Shown piece by piece: positions 7,495 to 15,755 of a DNA stretch of 64,000 nt. Both the position numbers and the translations under genes were made by a program. The notes under the pieces are model-generated. The model did not search any database, was not told the DNA's origin, and saw only the letters and a list, made by a program, of their open reading frames with translations. Every line of letters starts with the position of its first letter. The first letter of the stretch is position 1. Source of the stretch: Microvirga flavescens (GTDB lineage: Bacteria; Pseudomonadota; Alphaproteobacteria; Rhizobiales; Beijerinckiaceae); assembly GCF_003290125.1 (NCBI RefSeq), contig NZ_QMKH01000002.1:248001-312000 (forward strand), written 5' to 3'.

Positions 7495-8766
7495 ATGAGC
7501 GCGCTGTGGCCCTCGGGCCTTGAACGGTTGTACATCGATTTCGATTCCTTCTTCGCCAGCGCGGAGCAGCATCTCGATCCGCGCCTGTGCGGGCGGCCCG
7601 TGGGCGTCATTCCCGTCGCGTCCGATCACACGGGGCTCATCGCCGTCAGCCGGGAAGCGAAGGCCCTCGGCCTCAAGCGCGGCATGGTCGTGCGCGAGGC
7701 GCGGCAGCAATGCCCCTCCATCGTTCTGGTGGAGGCGAGGCATGAAACCTATGTCGCCCTGCACAAGGCAATCCTTGAAACCGTGGAGAGTGTCGTTCCC
7801 GTGAAGGGCGTCCGCTCCATCGACGAGATGGTCTGCGCCCTGCTTCCCTCGGAGCAGAGACAGGCTGAGGCTATCGCGCTGCGCATCAAGGACAAGCTCG
7901 CGGAAACGTTCAGCCCCGCCCTCACCTGCTCCATCGGCCTTGGGCCCAACGATCTTCTCGCCAAGATCGCGGCGGAGATGAACAAGCCGGACGGGCTGGT
8001 GATCTTTCATCCCGACGACCTGCCAGGACCGCTCCTGACCCTGCCTTTGACGGAGGTGCCCGGCATTGCCAAGGGCAACGCCGCGCGGCTCGCACGGGCC
8101 GGCGTCACCGACATGGCGGGTTTCCTGAGGCTTCAACCGAAGGAAGCGCGCCGCATCTGGGGCAGCGTCGAGGGTGAGCGCCTGTGGATGGGCTTGCATG
8201 GCTATGCGGTGGAGCGCCCGGAGACGGAGCGGCGGATGTTCGGGCACGGCAGGATTCTGCCGGCGGAATGGCGGCACCTGGGCGGAGCTTATGCCTGCGC
8301 CCGGGTTCTGCTCGCCAAGGCTGCAAGCCGAATGCGGCGGGAAGGCTTCGCGGCCCGCTCCCTCGGGCTTTGGCTCAACGACCGCCAGGGGGCCGAGTGG
8401 CATGGGGAGAAGCGCTTTCCGGCAGCCTGGGACGATCCCGCGTTCCTGACCGCGCTCGCGGAACTTTTTCGCCGCGCGAAGCGCGAATACACCTCCCGCC
8501 GCGCCCACAGCCTGCACATCGTCCTGCACGACTTGCAGCCCATGACGGAGGCCGGGAGAGATCTCTTCTCGGATACGCCGGACGCGCAACTGCGCCGGCG
8601 CATGGAAAGCCTGTCGCTCGTCGCGGACAGGCTCAACGCCCAGTACAAGAGCCGGATGCTCCATTTCGGCCCCTGGGCCGCGATCCCGGGCGGCTATGCG
8701 GGTGCGAAAATCGCCTTCAACCGCATTCCCGACGCGGAGGATTTCGACAATCCCCGCGCCGGGTGA
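7495..8766 (+). CDS. Y-family (DinB-like) DNA polymerase, SOS-regulated
   Basis: A 423-residue translesion polymerase. The catalytic palm motifs are kept: YIDFDSFFASAEQ near residues 11-23 supplies the first metal-binding Asp, and RSIDE near residue 107 supplies the Asp-Glu pair. The SIGLGPNDLLAKIAAEMNKP segment is the usual DinB signature, and VPGIAKGNAARLARAGV is a helix-hairpin-helix of the thumb. The C-terminal little-finger region is present. The frame is open back to 7354, but the start was placed at ATG 7495, which has GGAAAG just upstream and leaves LexA box 2 in the 5' region. It differs from standard DinB at the N-terminus (FDSFF for MDAFF), so it may be a paralogue. Confidence 0.9.
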   Translation: MSALWPSGLERLYIDFDSFFASAEQHLDPRLCGRPVGVIPVASDHTGLIAVSREAKALGLKRGMVVREARQQCPSIVLVEARHETYVALHKAILETVESVVPVKGVRSIDEMVCALLPSEQRQAEAIALRIKDKLAETFSPALTCSIGLGPNDLLAKIAAEMNKPDGLVIFHPDDLPGPLLTLPLTEVPGIAKGNAARLARAGVTDMAGFLRLQPKEARRIWGSVEGERLWMGLHGYAVERPETERRMFGHGRILPAEWRHLGGAYACARVLLAKAASRMRREGFAARSLGLWLNDRQGAEWHGEKRFPAAWDDPAFLTALAELFRRAKREYTSRRAHSLHIVLHDLQPMTEAGRDLFSDTPDAQLRRRMESLSLVADRLNAQYKSRMLHFGPWAAIPGGYAGAKIAFNRIPDAEDFDNPRAG

Positions 8767-8810
8767 TGAGAAAGCTGAGACCCGCCTGCTTCGGTGGTGG
8801 GCCTCGCCGA

Positions 8811-9698
8811 TCAGGCCGCCCTGGCCTTCGGCAGAACCTCGGACGAGTAATCGTCCATGAGGATCTTGGTCATGTTGCCCGGCTGGAACTTGTAGGGCCC
8901 GATTTCGGAAACCGGCGTCACCTCGGCCGCCGTGCCGGTGATGAAGCACTCGGTGAAGGAGGAGAGCTCCTCCGGCATGATGCGCCGCTCGGCCACGGCA
9001 AAGCCGCGCCGCTTGGCGAGTTCGATCACCGTCTGACGGGTGATGCCGTCAAGGAAGCAATCGGCGATCGGGGTATGCACCGCACCGTCCTTGATGAAGA
9101 ACACGTTGGCGCCCGTGCATTCCGCCACGCGCCCCTGCCAGTCGAACATGAGCGCGTCGGCATAGCCCTTACGCTCCGCGCGATGCTTGGAGATGGTGCA
9201 GATCATGTAGAGGCCGGAAGCCTTGGCCGCGGAGGGCGCGGTCGCCGGATCGGGGCGGCGGTAATCCGCGATGTCGATGCGGATGCCCTTCATCTTCTGG
9301 GCCGGGTCGAAATAGCTCGGCCATTCCCAGCTCGCGATGGCGAGGTGGATCTTGTTCTGCTGGGCCGCAACTCCCATCATCTCGGAGCCGCGCCAGGCGA
9401 CGGGGCGCAGATAGGCATCCCGCTGCCCGTTCTTTTCCAGAACAAGGCGCTTGGCCGCATCGATCTCAGCCACGGTGAAGGGAATCTCGAAATCGAGGAT
9501 CTGGGCCGATTTCTTCAGGCGCTCGGAGTGCTGGGTCGACTTGAAGACCTCGCCGCCATAAGCACGCTCGCCCTCGAACACGCCCGACCCATAATGGAGA
9601 CCGTGCGTTAGAACGTGCACTTTGGCGTCTTTCCACGGTACGATCTGTCCGTCATACCAGATCCATCCATCACGTTGATCGAAGGGGGTAGCGGACAT
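8811..9698 (-). CDS. ilvE: Branched-chain amino acid aminotransferase
   Basis: A 295-residue class IV PLP-dependent aminotransferase making valine, leucine and isoleucine from their 2-oxo acids. The HGLHYGSGVFEGERAY motif lies at residues 32-47, and the PLP lysine is K159 in SAAKASGLY, the same number as in the E. coli enzyme. The TGTAAEVTPV motif near the C-terminus is the phosphate-binding region. The frame is open far upstream, but the ATG at 9698 has AAGGAG 9 nt ahead and begins the conserved part. It is transcribed away from the marR gene. Confidence 0.95.
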   Translation of the reverse strand: MSATPFDQRDGWIWYDGQIVPWKDAKVHVLTHGLHYGSGVFEGERAYGGEVFKSTQHSERLKKSAQILDFEIPFTVAEIDAAKRLVLEKNGQRDAYLRPVAWRGSEMMGVAAQQNKIHLAIASWEWPSYFDPAQKMKGIRIDIADYRRPDPATAPSAAKASGLYMICTISKHRAERKGYADALMFDWQGRVAECTGANVFFIKDGAVHTPIADCFLDGITRQTVIELAKRRGFAVAERRIMPEELSSFTECFITGTAAEVTPVSEIGPYKFQPGNMTKILMDDYSSEVLPKARAA

Positions 9699-9807
9699 GT
9701 GTCGTCTCCTTGGGACTGTAGGTCGCTTGGCGTAAAACACCGGTTTTGAAATTTCCGATGCTCTTCCGTGGCGTTTAAGGTTCATTCGTTTCACGGGAGC
9801 GGCTTGA

Positions 9808-9836
9808 CGAGTAACAATCGGCCTGAGATATGTCAA
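9808..9836 (-). promoter_or_regulatory. Possible ilvE promoter
   Basis: On the minus strand a perfect TTGACA (9836-9831) is followed after 17 bp by a weak TACTCG -10 (9813-9808). It would start ilvE mRNA about 100 nt before its ATG. The -10 is poor, so the call is tentative. The same segment also holds a GTCA-N7-TGAC inverted repeat (9832-9846) that could serve the adjacent MarR regulator. Confidence 0.4.
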
Positions 9837-9866
9837 TAAGGCTGACTTAAAAATGGATTGAGGATA

Positions 9867-10382
9867 GTGCCAGACACAGTCCAGGCTCTGAAAATGCAAA
9901 GGCCCGACGCGGACCCCGCCGCCGGGACACCGGCCTATGACCTGATCGAGCTTTTCTTCTTCGCCTACCGCGACTTCGTGAGCGATCCCGACCGGATTCT
10001 CGCCGAGTACGGCTTTGGCCGTGCCCATCACCGGGTGCTGCACTTCGTGGACCGGCAACCGGGGCTGACCATTGCGGAACTCCTCGACATCCTGCGGATT
10101 ACGAAGCAGAGCCTCAACCGGGTCCTCAAGGAACTCATCGAAAAGGGCTTCATCACGAGCAGCACGGGCACGGCGGACCGCCGCCAGAGGCACCTGCAGA
10201 CGACGGCGGCCGGGCACGATCTCGCCTTGAGTTTCTCTCAGCTCCAAACCCAGCGTATCATGCGCGCCATGGGCGATCTCGACCCCGGCGCGAAGCGCCT
10301 CATCAGCGGCTATCTCTTGCGTATGATCGATGCCGACGATCGCGCGCATGTGGAGCGGCTCGTTTTCGGCGGCAAGAACTGA
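9867..10382 (+). CDS. MarR-family transcriptional regulator (PetP-like)
   Basis: About 171 residues with a winged helix-turn-helix: HHRVLHFVDRQPGLTIAELLDILRITKQSLNRVLKEL gives the recognition helix, followed by a wing with TGTADRRQRHLQTT. The start is uncertain: GTG 9867 (GAGGA close upstream) was chosen over TTG 9858 and ATG 9894. It is followed 14 bp later by a response regulator and then a kinase. A MarR gene directly before an OmpR-type regulator is the arrangement of petP-petR of Rhodobacter, so a PetP-like role is possible. Confidence 0.88.
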   Translation: MPDTVQALKMQRPDADPAAGTPAYDLIELFFFAYRDFVSDPDRILAEYGFGRAHHRVLHFVDRQPGLTIAELLDILRITKQSLNRVLKELIEKGFITSSTGTADRRQRHLQTTAAGHDLALSFSQLQTQRIMRAMGDLDPGAKRLISGYLLRMIDADDRAHVERLVFGGKN

Positions 10383-10396
10383 CATTAAGAACCGAC

Positions 10397-11116
10397 ATGG
10401 AAGCACCTCGCGTCGACATCCCCGATCACGCCCCCCACATTCTCGTCGTGGATGACGACCGTCGTCTGCGCGATCTTCTCGCGCGTTTTCTCGGCGAGAA
10501 CGGGTACCGGGTGACGGCGGCGGCGAATGCCGCGGAGGCGCGGGCGAAGGCGGAAAACTTCGTGTTCGACGCGCTCGTTCTCGACGTGATGATGCCGGGA
10601 GAGTCCGGCTTCGATTATGCGCGCTCGCTGCGCAGCCAATCGCCGATCCCGATCCTGATGCTCACCGCCCGCGCGGACACGGACGATCGCGTCAAGGGAC
10701 TCGAAATCGGCGTCGACGATTATCTTCCGAAACCCTTCGAGCCGCGTGAACTCCTTTTGCGACTCGGCAACATTCTCAAGCGTGCGGTGCCGGTGGCAGT
10801 GGCGGCCGAGAGCGAGACGCCCGATCAGATCCGCTTCGGCCCCTTCACCTATCGCTTCGACCGCGGCGAGTTGCGGCGCGATGATGAGCTCGTGCGGATC
10901 ACCGAACGCGAGCGCGAAATTCTCAACATCCTCGGCGAGCGCGCCGGCGGCAATGTCGCGCGCGAGGAGCTGGCGGGCAACGGCCTCGGCGCGAACGAGC
11001 GCACCGTCGACGTGCAGATCAACCGCCTGCGCCGCAAGATCGAGGAAGACCCCGCCAACCCGATCTTTCTGCAAACAGTGCGCGGGATCGGCTACCGTCT
11101 CGTTCTCGACCGATGA
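10397..11116 (+). CDS. OmpR/PhoB-family response regulator (PetR-like)
   Basis: A 239-residue protein with a receiver domain (about residues 14-128) and an OmpR-type winged helix DNA-binding domain (about 140-237). The phosphoacceptor is D63 in LVLDVMMPG, the acidic pair is in VVDDD near 18-21, and the switch Lys is in PKPFEP. Its stop overlaps the start of the next gene by ATGA, so regulator and kinase are translationally coupled. Its targets cannot be read from the sequence. Confidence 0.93.
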   Translation: MEAPRVDIPDHAPHILVVDDDRRLRDLLARFLGENGYRVTAAANAAEARAKAENFVFDALVLDVMMPGESGFDYARSLRSQSPIPILMLTARADTDDRVKGLEIGVDDYLPKPFEPRELLLRLGNILKRAVPVAVAAESETPDQIRFGPFTYRFDRGELRRDDELVRITEREREILNILGERAGGNVAREELAGNGLGANERTVDVQINRLRRKIEEDPANPIFLQTVRGIGYRLVLDR

Positions 11117-12471
11117 AAGTCAGCCGTTTCTTCAAGTACCCGTTCATCGACCGCGTCATGCGCGGGTTCGGCAACTTGTTGCCGAAGGGCCTTTACGCGC
11201 GCTCGCTCATCATCATCATTGCGCCGGTCGTTCTGCTGCAGTCGGTCATCGCCTATGTCTTCATGGAGCGGCATTGGCAGCTCGTGACGCGCCGCCTCTC
11301 TGCCGCCGTCACGGCCGACGTGGCGGCTTTGGTCGATATCTATCAAAGCTATCCGCAGGATCGCGATGCGGAGACGCTGTCGCGCATCGCGTCCGACAGG
11401 CTCCAGCTCGATGTCGACATCCTGCACGACACCGATCTGCCTCCACCGGGTCCGAAGCCCTTCTTTTCCATTCTCGATGAAACGCTCTCCGACGAGTTGC
11501 GTCGGCAGATCGACCGCCCCTATTGGATGGATACGGTCGGGCGCTCGAACTACATCGAGATCCGCGTCAAGCTGGACAATCGCGACGTGATGCGCGTTCT
11601 CGCGCGGCGCAGCCAGGCCTATGCGTCGAACTCGCATATCTTCCTGGTGTGGATGGGAGCATCCTCCCTCGTCCTGCTCGGCATCGCCATTCTCTTCCTG
11701 CGCAACCAGATCCGCCCGATCCTGAAACTTGCGGAAGCGGCGGAGGCTCTCGGTAAAGGGCGTGAGATCGAATTCCGCCCGCGCGGGGCGCGCGAGGTGC
11801 GTCAGGCCGGTCATGCGTTCATCGAGATGAAGCGCCGCATCGAGCGCAGCATCGAACAGCGTACGACGATGCTGAACGGTGTCAGCCACGACCTGCGCAC
11901 AATTCTCACGCGCTTCAAGCTGTCCCTCGCCTTGATGAAGCAGACGCCGGAAATCGAGGACCTGAAGCGCGACGTGGACGAGATGAGCCGCATGCTCGAA
12001 GGCTATCTCTCCTTCGCGCGCGGCGACACCGGCGAGCAGGCAGTGACCACGGATCTGCGCGAGCTGCTTGGCGAAGTGCAATCAGACGCGGAGCGCCAGG
12101 GACACATGACAACGCTGGACGTCGTCGGCGATCCGAATATCACGGTCCGTATCGATGCCTTCCGCAGGCTTCTCTTCAACCTCGTCGCCAACGCGGCGCG
12201 GCACGGCGACACCATCGAGATTTCCGCCAACCACGAGACGCGCTGGCTCGTGCTTCATGTTGACGACGACGGCCCCGGCATTTCGCCCGAAATGCGCGAC
12301 GAAGTGTTCAAGCCGTTCTTCCGGCTCGATGAGGCGCGCAATCAGGATGAGGGCGGCTCAGGCCTTGGCCTTGCCATCGCGCGCGACATCGCGCGAGCGC
12401 ATGGCGGCGACATCATTCTCGGCGACAGTCCCTTGGGGGGCTTGCGCGCAACGGTTCGCCTGCCGGCCTGA
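11113..12471 (+). CDS. EnvZ-like membrane sensor histidine kinase
   Basis: A 452-residue inner membrane kinase. TM1 is about residues 30-52, a periplasmic sensor region runs about 53-172, and TM2 is about 174-197. A HAMP domain follows. The H-box GVSHDLRTILTRFKL has its His at residue 259. The N-box NLVANAARHG, G1 DDDGPGI, F-box FFRLDEARN and G2 GGSGLGLAIARDI are all intact. The HDLRT variant (not HELRT) is the EnvZ type. It is the cognate partner of the overlapping response regulator. The periplasmic signal is unknown. Confidence 0.93.
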   Translation: MKVSRFFKYPFIDRVMRGFGNLLPKGLYARSLIIIIAPVVLLQSVIAYVFMERHWQLVTRRLSAAVTADVAALVDIYQSYPQDRDAETLSRIASDRLQLDVDILHDTDLPPPGPKPFFSILDETLSDELRRQIDRPYWMDTVGRSNYIEIRVKLDNRDVMRVLARRSQAYASNSHIFLVWMGASSLVLLGIAILFLRNQIRPILKLAEAAEALGKGREIEFRPRGAREVRQAGHAFIEMKRRIERSIEQRTTMLNGVSHDLRTILTRFKLSLALMKQTPEIEDLKRDVDEMSRMLEGYLSFARGDTGEQAVTTDLRELLGEVQSDAERQGHMTTLDVVGDPNITVRIDAFRRLLFNLVANAARHGDTIEISANHETRWLVLHVDDDGPGISPEMRDEVFKPFFRLDEARNQDEGGSGLGLAIARDIARAHGGDIILGDSPLGGLRATVRLPA

Positions 12472-12477
12472 TGAACC

Positions 12478-12837
12478 TCAGTAAAGCCTGCCGCCGACAG
12501 GCACGCCACGGTCGGGGCGGATCAGCATCACGTCGCCATTTGCATCGGGCACGCCGAGCGTCAAAACCTGCGATATGAACGGGCCGATCTGTCGGGGCGG
12601 AAAATTCACGACCGCGAGAACCTGTTGGCCGACGAGGCCTTCGAGAGTGTGGTTCACCGTAATCTGCGCCGACGACCGCTTGATGCCGATCTCAGGCCCG
12701 AAATCGATGGTCAGCTTGAACGCTGGCTTGCGCGCTTCTGGAAACGGCTCTGCCGCAACGATCTGCCCGACGCGGATATCGACCTTGAGAAAATCGTCGA
12801 ACGTAATTGTCGGCGCGGCCGCCGTCTCATGATCCAT
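12478..12837 (-). CDS. csaA: CsaA-type tRNA-binding domain protein
   Basis: A 119-residue protein made of one tRNA-binding (OB-fold, EMAP-II-like) domain: FDDFLKVDIRVGQIVAAEPFPEARKPAFKL, then SSAQIT and QVLAVVNFPPRQIGPFISQVLTLG. CsaA of Bacillus acts as an export-related chaperone that binds peptides and tRNA; function in alphaproteobacteria is less clear. It lies convergent with the sensor kinase, 6 bp from its stop. Confidence 0.9.
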   Translation of the reverse strand: MDHETAAAPTITFDDFLKVDIRVGQIVAAEPFPEARKPAFKLTIDFGPEIGIKRSSAQITVNHTLEGLVGQQVLAVVNFPPRQIGPFISQVLTLGVPDANGDVMLIRPDRGVPVGGRLY

Positions 12838-12857
12838 CTCGCCCCCGCAGAATTTTT

Positions 12858-13571
12858 TTAGATCGCCGACGCCGGATTGCTCGCTTCGCCATCCTTCCCG
12901 CGACCCCGGGTTTCATCATGCCGGTATCCCGGTCTGAAGCAAGCGCGGCCCAGTGCGCGGAAAGGCGCTGTCAACCGGCAGAAATCGTCAGCCCCTTGAA
13001 GAAAGCGCTCCCCTCGCCTCAATTCCCGATCGAGCCGCGCCATGGTGCGCGCAAGAGCGGGATCATCGTCACGAAGCCAGGTCCGCATCGTCTTCGCGAA
13101 GACGATGGCCGCGCCTTGAAGTTTCAAGCCGCCGAGCGCCCCTTCCGTTGGAACGGCCGCAGCAGCAAGCATGAATCGCTGTGAGTTGACGGCTGAACGG
13201 TTGAGGGCCGCGAGCGCGAAAGGATCGAGATCGAAACCGTGCGCGATGCGCTTCAGTGCACGCTTATAGGGCGTGAGCGCATCAAGCCGGCGCATCATCA
13301 CATCGAAAATCCGTTCGCGCGCGGGCTCTGCCGCAAGTTCGGAGGTCGTCGCATCGAGAACCTGCCGGTCGATCATGCGCGAAAAGGCTTCGAGAACGGC
13401 GCCCTTTGAGGGAAAGAGATCACGGAACTCCGCAAGGCTCACATTGGCGGCGCGCGCGATATGGGTGATCTCGATCTCACTCCAGGTGCGTTCGGCGGCA
13501 AGCCGCATGAGAGCGTGAACGATGGCCTCTTTCTTCGATCCAGCGGAAGGTGTCGGAACTTCTGTCGTCAT
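12858..13571 (-). CDS. TetR-family transcriptional regulator
   Basis: About 237 residues. The N-terminal helix-turn-helix is visible in WSEIEITHIARAANVSLAEF followed by RDLFPSKGAVLEAF, the TetR signature. The C-terminal ligand and dimer domain is not assignable to a ligand class. The ATG at 13571 was chosen because GGAGG lies 7 nt upstream; the frame is open ten codons further. It is 20 bp upstream of csaA on the same strand and may be cotranscribed with it. Confidence 0.85.
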   Translation of the reverse strand: MTTEVPTPSAGSKKEAIVHALMRLAAERTWSEIEITHIARAANVSLAEFRDLFPSKGAVLEAFSRMIDRQVLDATTSELAAEPARERIFDVMMRRLDALTPYKRALKRIAHGFDLDPFALAALNRSAVNSQRFMLAAAAVPTEGALGGLKLQGAAIVFAKTMRTWLRDDDPALARTMARLDRELRRGERFLQGADDFCRLTAPFRALGRACFRPGYRHDETRGRGKDGEASNPASAI

Positions 13572-13633
13572 GGCGTCCTCCAGAAGAGCTTTGCTTCTCA
13601 TCTAGGATCGTGCCGGGCGTTTGCCATCGCGCG

Positions 13634-14461
13634 TCAGCCCGCAAGCTCCTCAGCGCGACGCTTTGCAGCGGCGACGGCCTCACGCATGAGAGCTTTTAAT
13701 CCGCCAGGATCGGCCATCAGAACTTCGAGCGCCGCCGCCGTCGTTCCGCCGGGTGACGTGACGTTCTGACGAAGCGTCGCGGGTGAAAGATCACTCTGCA
13801 GGAGAAGCTCTCCCGCGCCTGTCACCGTGGCCCGTGCGAGACGTGCCGCAAGGTCCGCCGGAAGACCGGCTGCCGCACCGGCCTCGGCAAGGCATTCGAC
13901 GAGATGGAACACATAAGCGGGGCCGGAACCGGAAACCGCCGTCACGGCGTCGATGAGATCTTCCGAAGGGAGCCATTCGACAATGCCGACCGCGCGTAAA
14001 AGCGCATCGGCTGTCGCTTTCTGCGCCGTGCTGACGTGGCCGTTGGCGGCAGCCCCCGTCGCGCCGCGCCCGATGCTCGCTGGAAGGTTCGGCATTGCGC
14101 GGACCACCGCCCTGGCGTTCGGCAGCTTGTCGAGAAGGTTGCCGATGGTCTTGCCTGCGAGGACCGAGACGATGAGCGTCTCGGGAGAAAGCCATGCGTT
14201 GATCGCGGGCGCAGCGTCATCGAGCATCTGCGGCTTGATCGCGAAAACCAGAACCGCAGGCGGCTTCACCGTCGTGGGGTTGAGTGCGATGCCACGCGCC
14301 GCGCAAAGATGCGCCATCTCGTCGGAAGGGCGCGGATCGACGACCGTAAGGGCAGAGCCCGGCATGCCGACAGCAAGCCATCCTTCCAGCATCGCGCCGC
14401 CCATTTTTCCAGCGCCGACGAGAACGAGCGATGAGGGAAGAGCGGAGGCTTGAGCGGACAT
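13634..14461 (-). CDS. proC: Pyrroline-5-carboxylate reductase
   Basis: A 275-residue NAD(P)H-dependent enzyme for the last step of proline synthesis. The Rossmann motif LVLVGAGKMGGAMLEGW is at about residues 11-28. VFAIKPQ, the MPNLPASIGRGATG segment and the C-terminal signature SDLSPATLRQNVTSPGGTTAAALEVL are all present. It is cytoplasmic. It lies downstream of the YbjN gene on the same strand, separated by a copy of the intergenic repeat, an order common in Hyphomicrobiales. Confidence 0.95.
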   Translation of the reverse strand: MSAQASALPSSLVLVGAGKMGGAMLEGWLAVGMPGSALTVVDPRPSDEMAHLCAARGIALNPTTVKPPAVLVFAIKPQMLDDAAPAINAWLSPETLIVSVLAGKTIGNLLDKLPNARAVVRAMPNLPASIGRGATGAAANGHVSTAQKATADALLRAVGIVEWLPSEDLIDAVTAVSGSGPAYVFHLVECLAEAGAAAGLPADLAARLARATVTGAGELLLQSDLSPATLRQNVTSPGGTTAAALEVLMADPGGLKALMREAVAAAKRRAEELAG

Positions 14462-14534
14462 GGCAACCTATCGGGTAAGGTGAGGAGGCGTATCTATTCC
14501 ACCTCCGTCACGCCCTGTCGAGATTGCCCTGAAC

Positions 14535-14580
14535 GACGGTCTCTTCGGCGAACCGGTGCCCACTTCGCCGGATCGTGCTT
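14535..14580 (+). repeat. Dispersed intergenic repeat, copy C
   Basis: GGCGAACCGGTGCCCACTT followed by CGCCGGATCGTGCTTTGT matches the right half of copies A and B. The inner arms CGGCGAA/TTCGCCG could fold into a hairpin. It lies in the gap between proC and the YbjN gene. Confidence 0.6.
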
Positions 14581-14582
14581 TG

Positions 14583-15083
14583 TCAGGCCTCGCCTTCCGT
14601 TTCGAACAGAACGCAGTCCAGCGCTTCCTGCGCAGACTTGCCGCCCCACATCACGAACTGGAACGCCTGATAGTAGCGCTCGCACGCCTCGACCGCGACC
14701 TTGAGCATGGTCTCGCACTGGCGCTGCGTCGGCTCCGCGCCGCCGGCGAGCAGGAGCCCGTGGCGGAACATCACCACGTTGCCCGTCGACCAAAGGTCGA
14801 AATGGCCAATCCACAATTGTTCGTTGATCCGCGCGATGAGATCGAGAACCTCCCGGCGACGGCGCGTGGAGACCTTCAGGTCGAAGGCGCAGGCCACATG
14901 AAGCGCCTCGACGTCTTCGAGCCAGGTGAAGGCGACATTGAACTCGCACCATGTGCCGTCGATGGTGATCGACATCTCATCGTCGTCGGCCCGGTCGAAG
15001 ATCCAATCGCGCAGGGAAGCCAGCCTCTCAACGATGTCGAGAGGGTGCTCGGCGCGGTCAATTTCGAGAGGTAGCAAGGACAT
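14583..15083 (-). CDS. YbjN domain-containing protein
   Basis: A 166-residue protein with a YbjN fold (about residues 15-150; NVAFTWLEDVEALHVACAFD, then RRREVLDLIARINEQLWIGHFDLW). YbjN proteins resemble type III secretion chaperones and affect motility or stress in enterobacteria; the role here is unknown. The ATG at 15083 was chosen because homology-like sequence begins there; the frame is open 17 codons further. It is upstream of proC on the same strand. Confidence 0.85.
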   Translation of the reverse strand: MSLLPLEIDRAEHPLDIVERLASLRDWIFDRADDDEMSITIDGTWCEFNVAFTWLEDVEALHVACAFDLKVSTRRRREVLDLIARINEQLWIGHFDLWSTGNVVMFRHGLLLAGGAEPTQRQCETMLKVAVEACERYYQAFQFVMWGGKSAQEALDCVLFETEGEA

Positions 15084-15353
15084 GTCGACCCAGATTGTCT
15101 CAAGCAAGCACAAGGCCGAAAAGGCCCCTTGCAACAGAATTGCCTTTTCGCGACCTTTCTGAAGCGTATTTCCCTGTCAAACCTTGAACTTTTGGCAGAT
15201 GAATCACGCTCCGAACACGAATCGGCTCACAACTCGACAGTCCAGGATTTTAGCCGGCCTCACAATGCGCTTGCTTCACCTGTCCACAACGGCCCGCCAC
15301 ATGGCAGGTCTACGTTGGATACATATAGACTTTCGACAGGGGCCGGCTTGCCA

Positions 15354-15605
15354 TTACTGGCCGAGTCGATCCTCGAGCGCCTTCAGGCGGGCGCTCAGCC
15401 GCTCGTTTTCTTCGCGCGCGGCCAGCACCATCTCGCGCAGGACCTCGACCTCCTCGCGGCTTGCCACGTCCATGTCCTTGATGAGGCGCTCGATCTGGGC
15501 CTTCGCGACGGTCTCGACCTCGCGCTTGACGCCCTGGGCAGCGCCGGCGGCATCGGTCGCCAGGCGGGCGATTTCATCGAAAATCCTGCTGGAGGTCTGG
15601 GACAT
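15354..15605 (-). CDS. ubiK: UbiK/BMFP family ubiquinone biosynthesis accessory factor
   Basis: An 83-residue protein. An N-terminal amphipathic helix (residues 1-45) leads into a C-terminal coiled coil (about 48-82, REEVEVLREMVLAAREENERL). This is the BMFP/YqiC family, PF04380. UbiK supports aerobic ubiquinone synthesis in enterobacteria and binds lipids. It lies divergent from lgt, 150 bp away. Confidence 0.85.
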   Translation of the reverse strand: MSQTSSRIFDEIARLATDAAGAAQGVKREVETVAKAQIERLIKDMDVASREEVEVLREMVLAAREENERLSARLKALEDRLGQ

Positions 15606-15755
15606 CGGTCAATCCATCGAAAAAAGCGGCGAAAAACACGTTCCGGCGCGGAAAAAGTCTCCATCATCATGTGGTCGCTTTCCCGCGAAACTGCAACAGG
15701 GTTGACGGTTTCTTCCCACTCGGTCCAATGGCAGCGCGCTTACGAACAGGTTGAT

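Noticed and set aside
7483-8949. A 488-codon frame opposite the Y-family polymerase
   Set aside because: The plus strand carries full polymerase motifs and LexA boxes; the minus frame has no family match.
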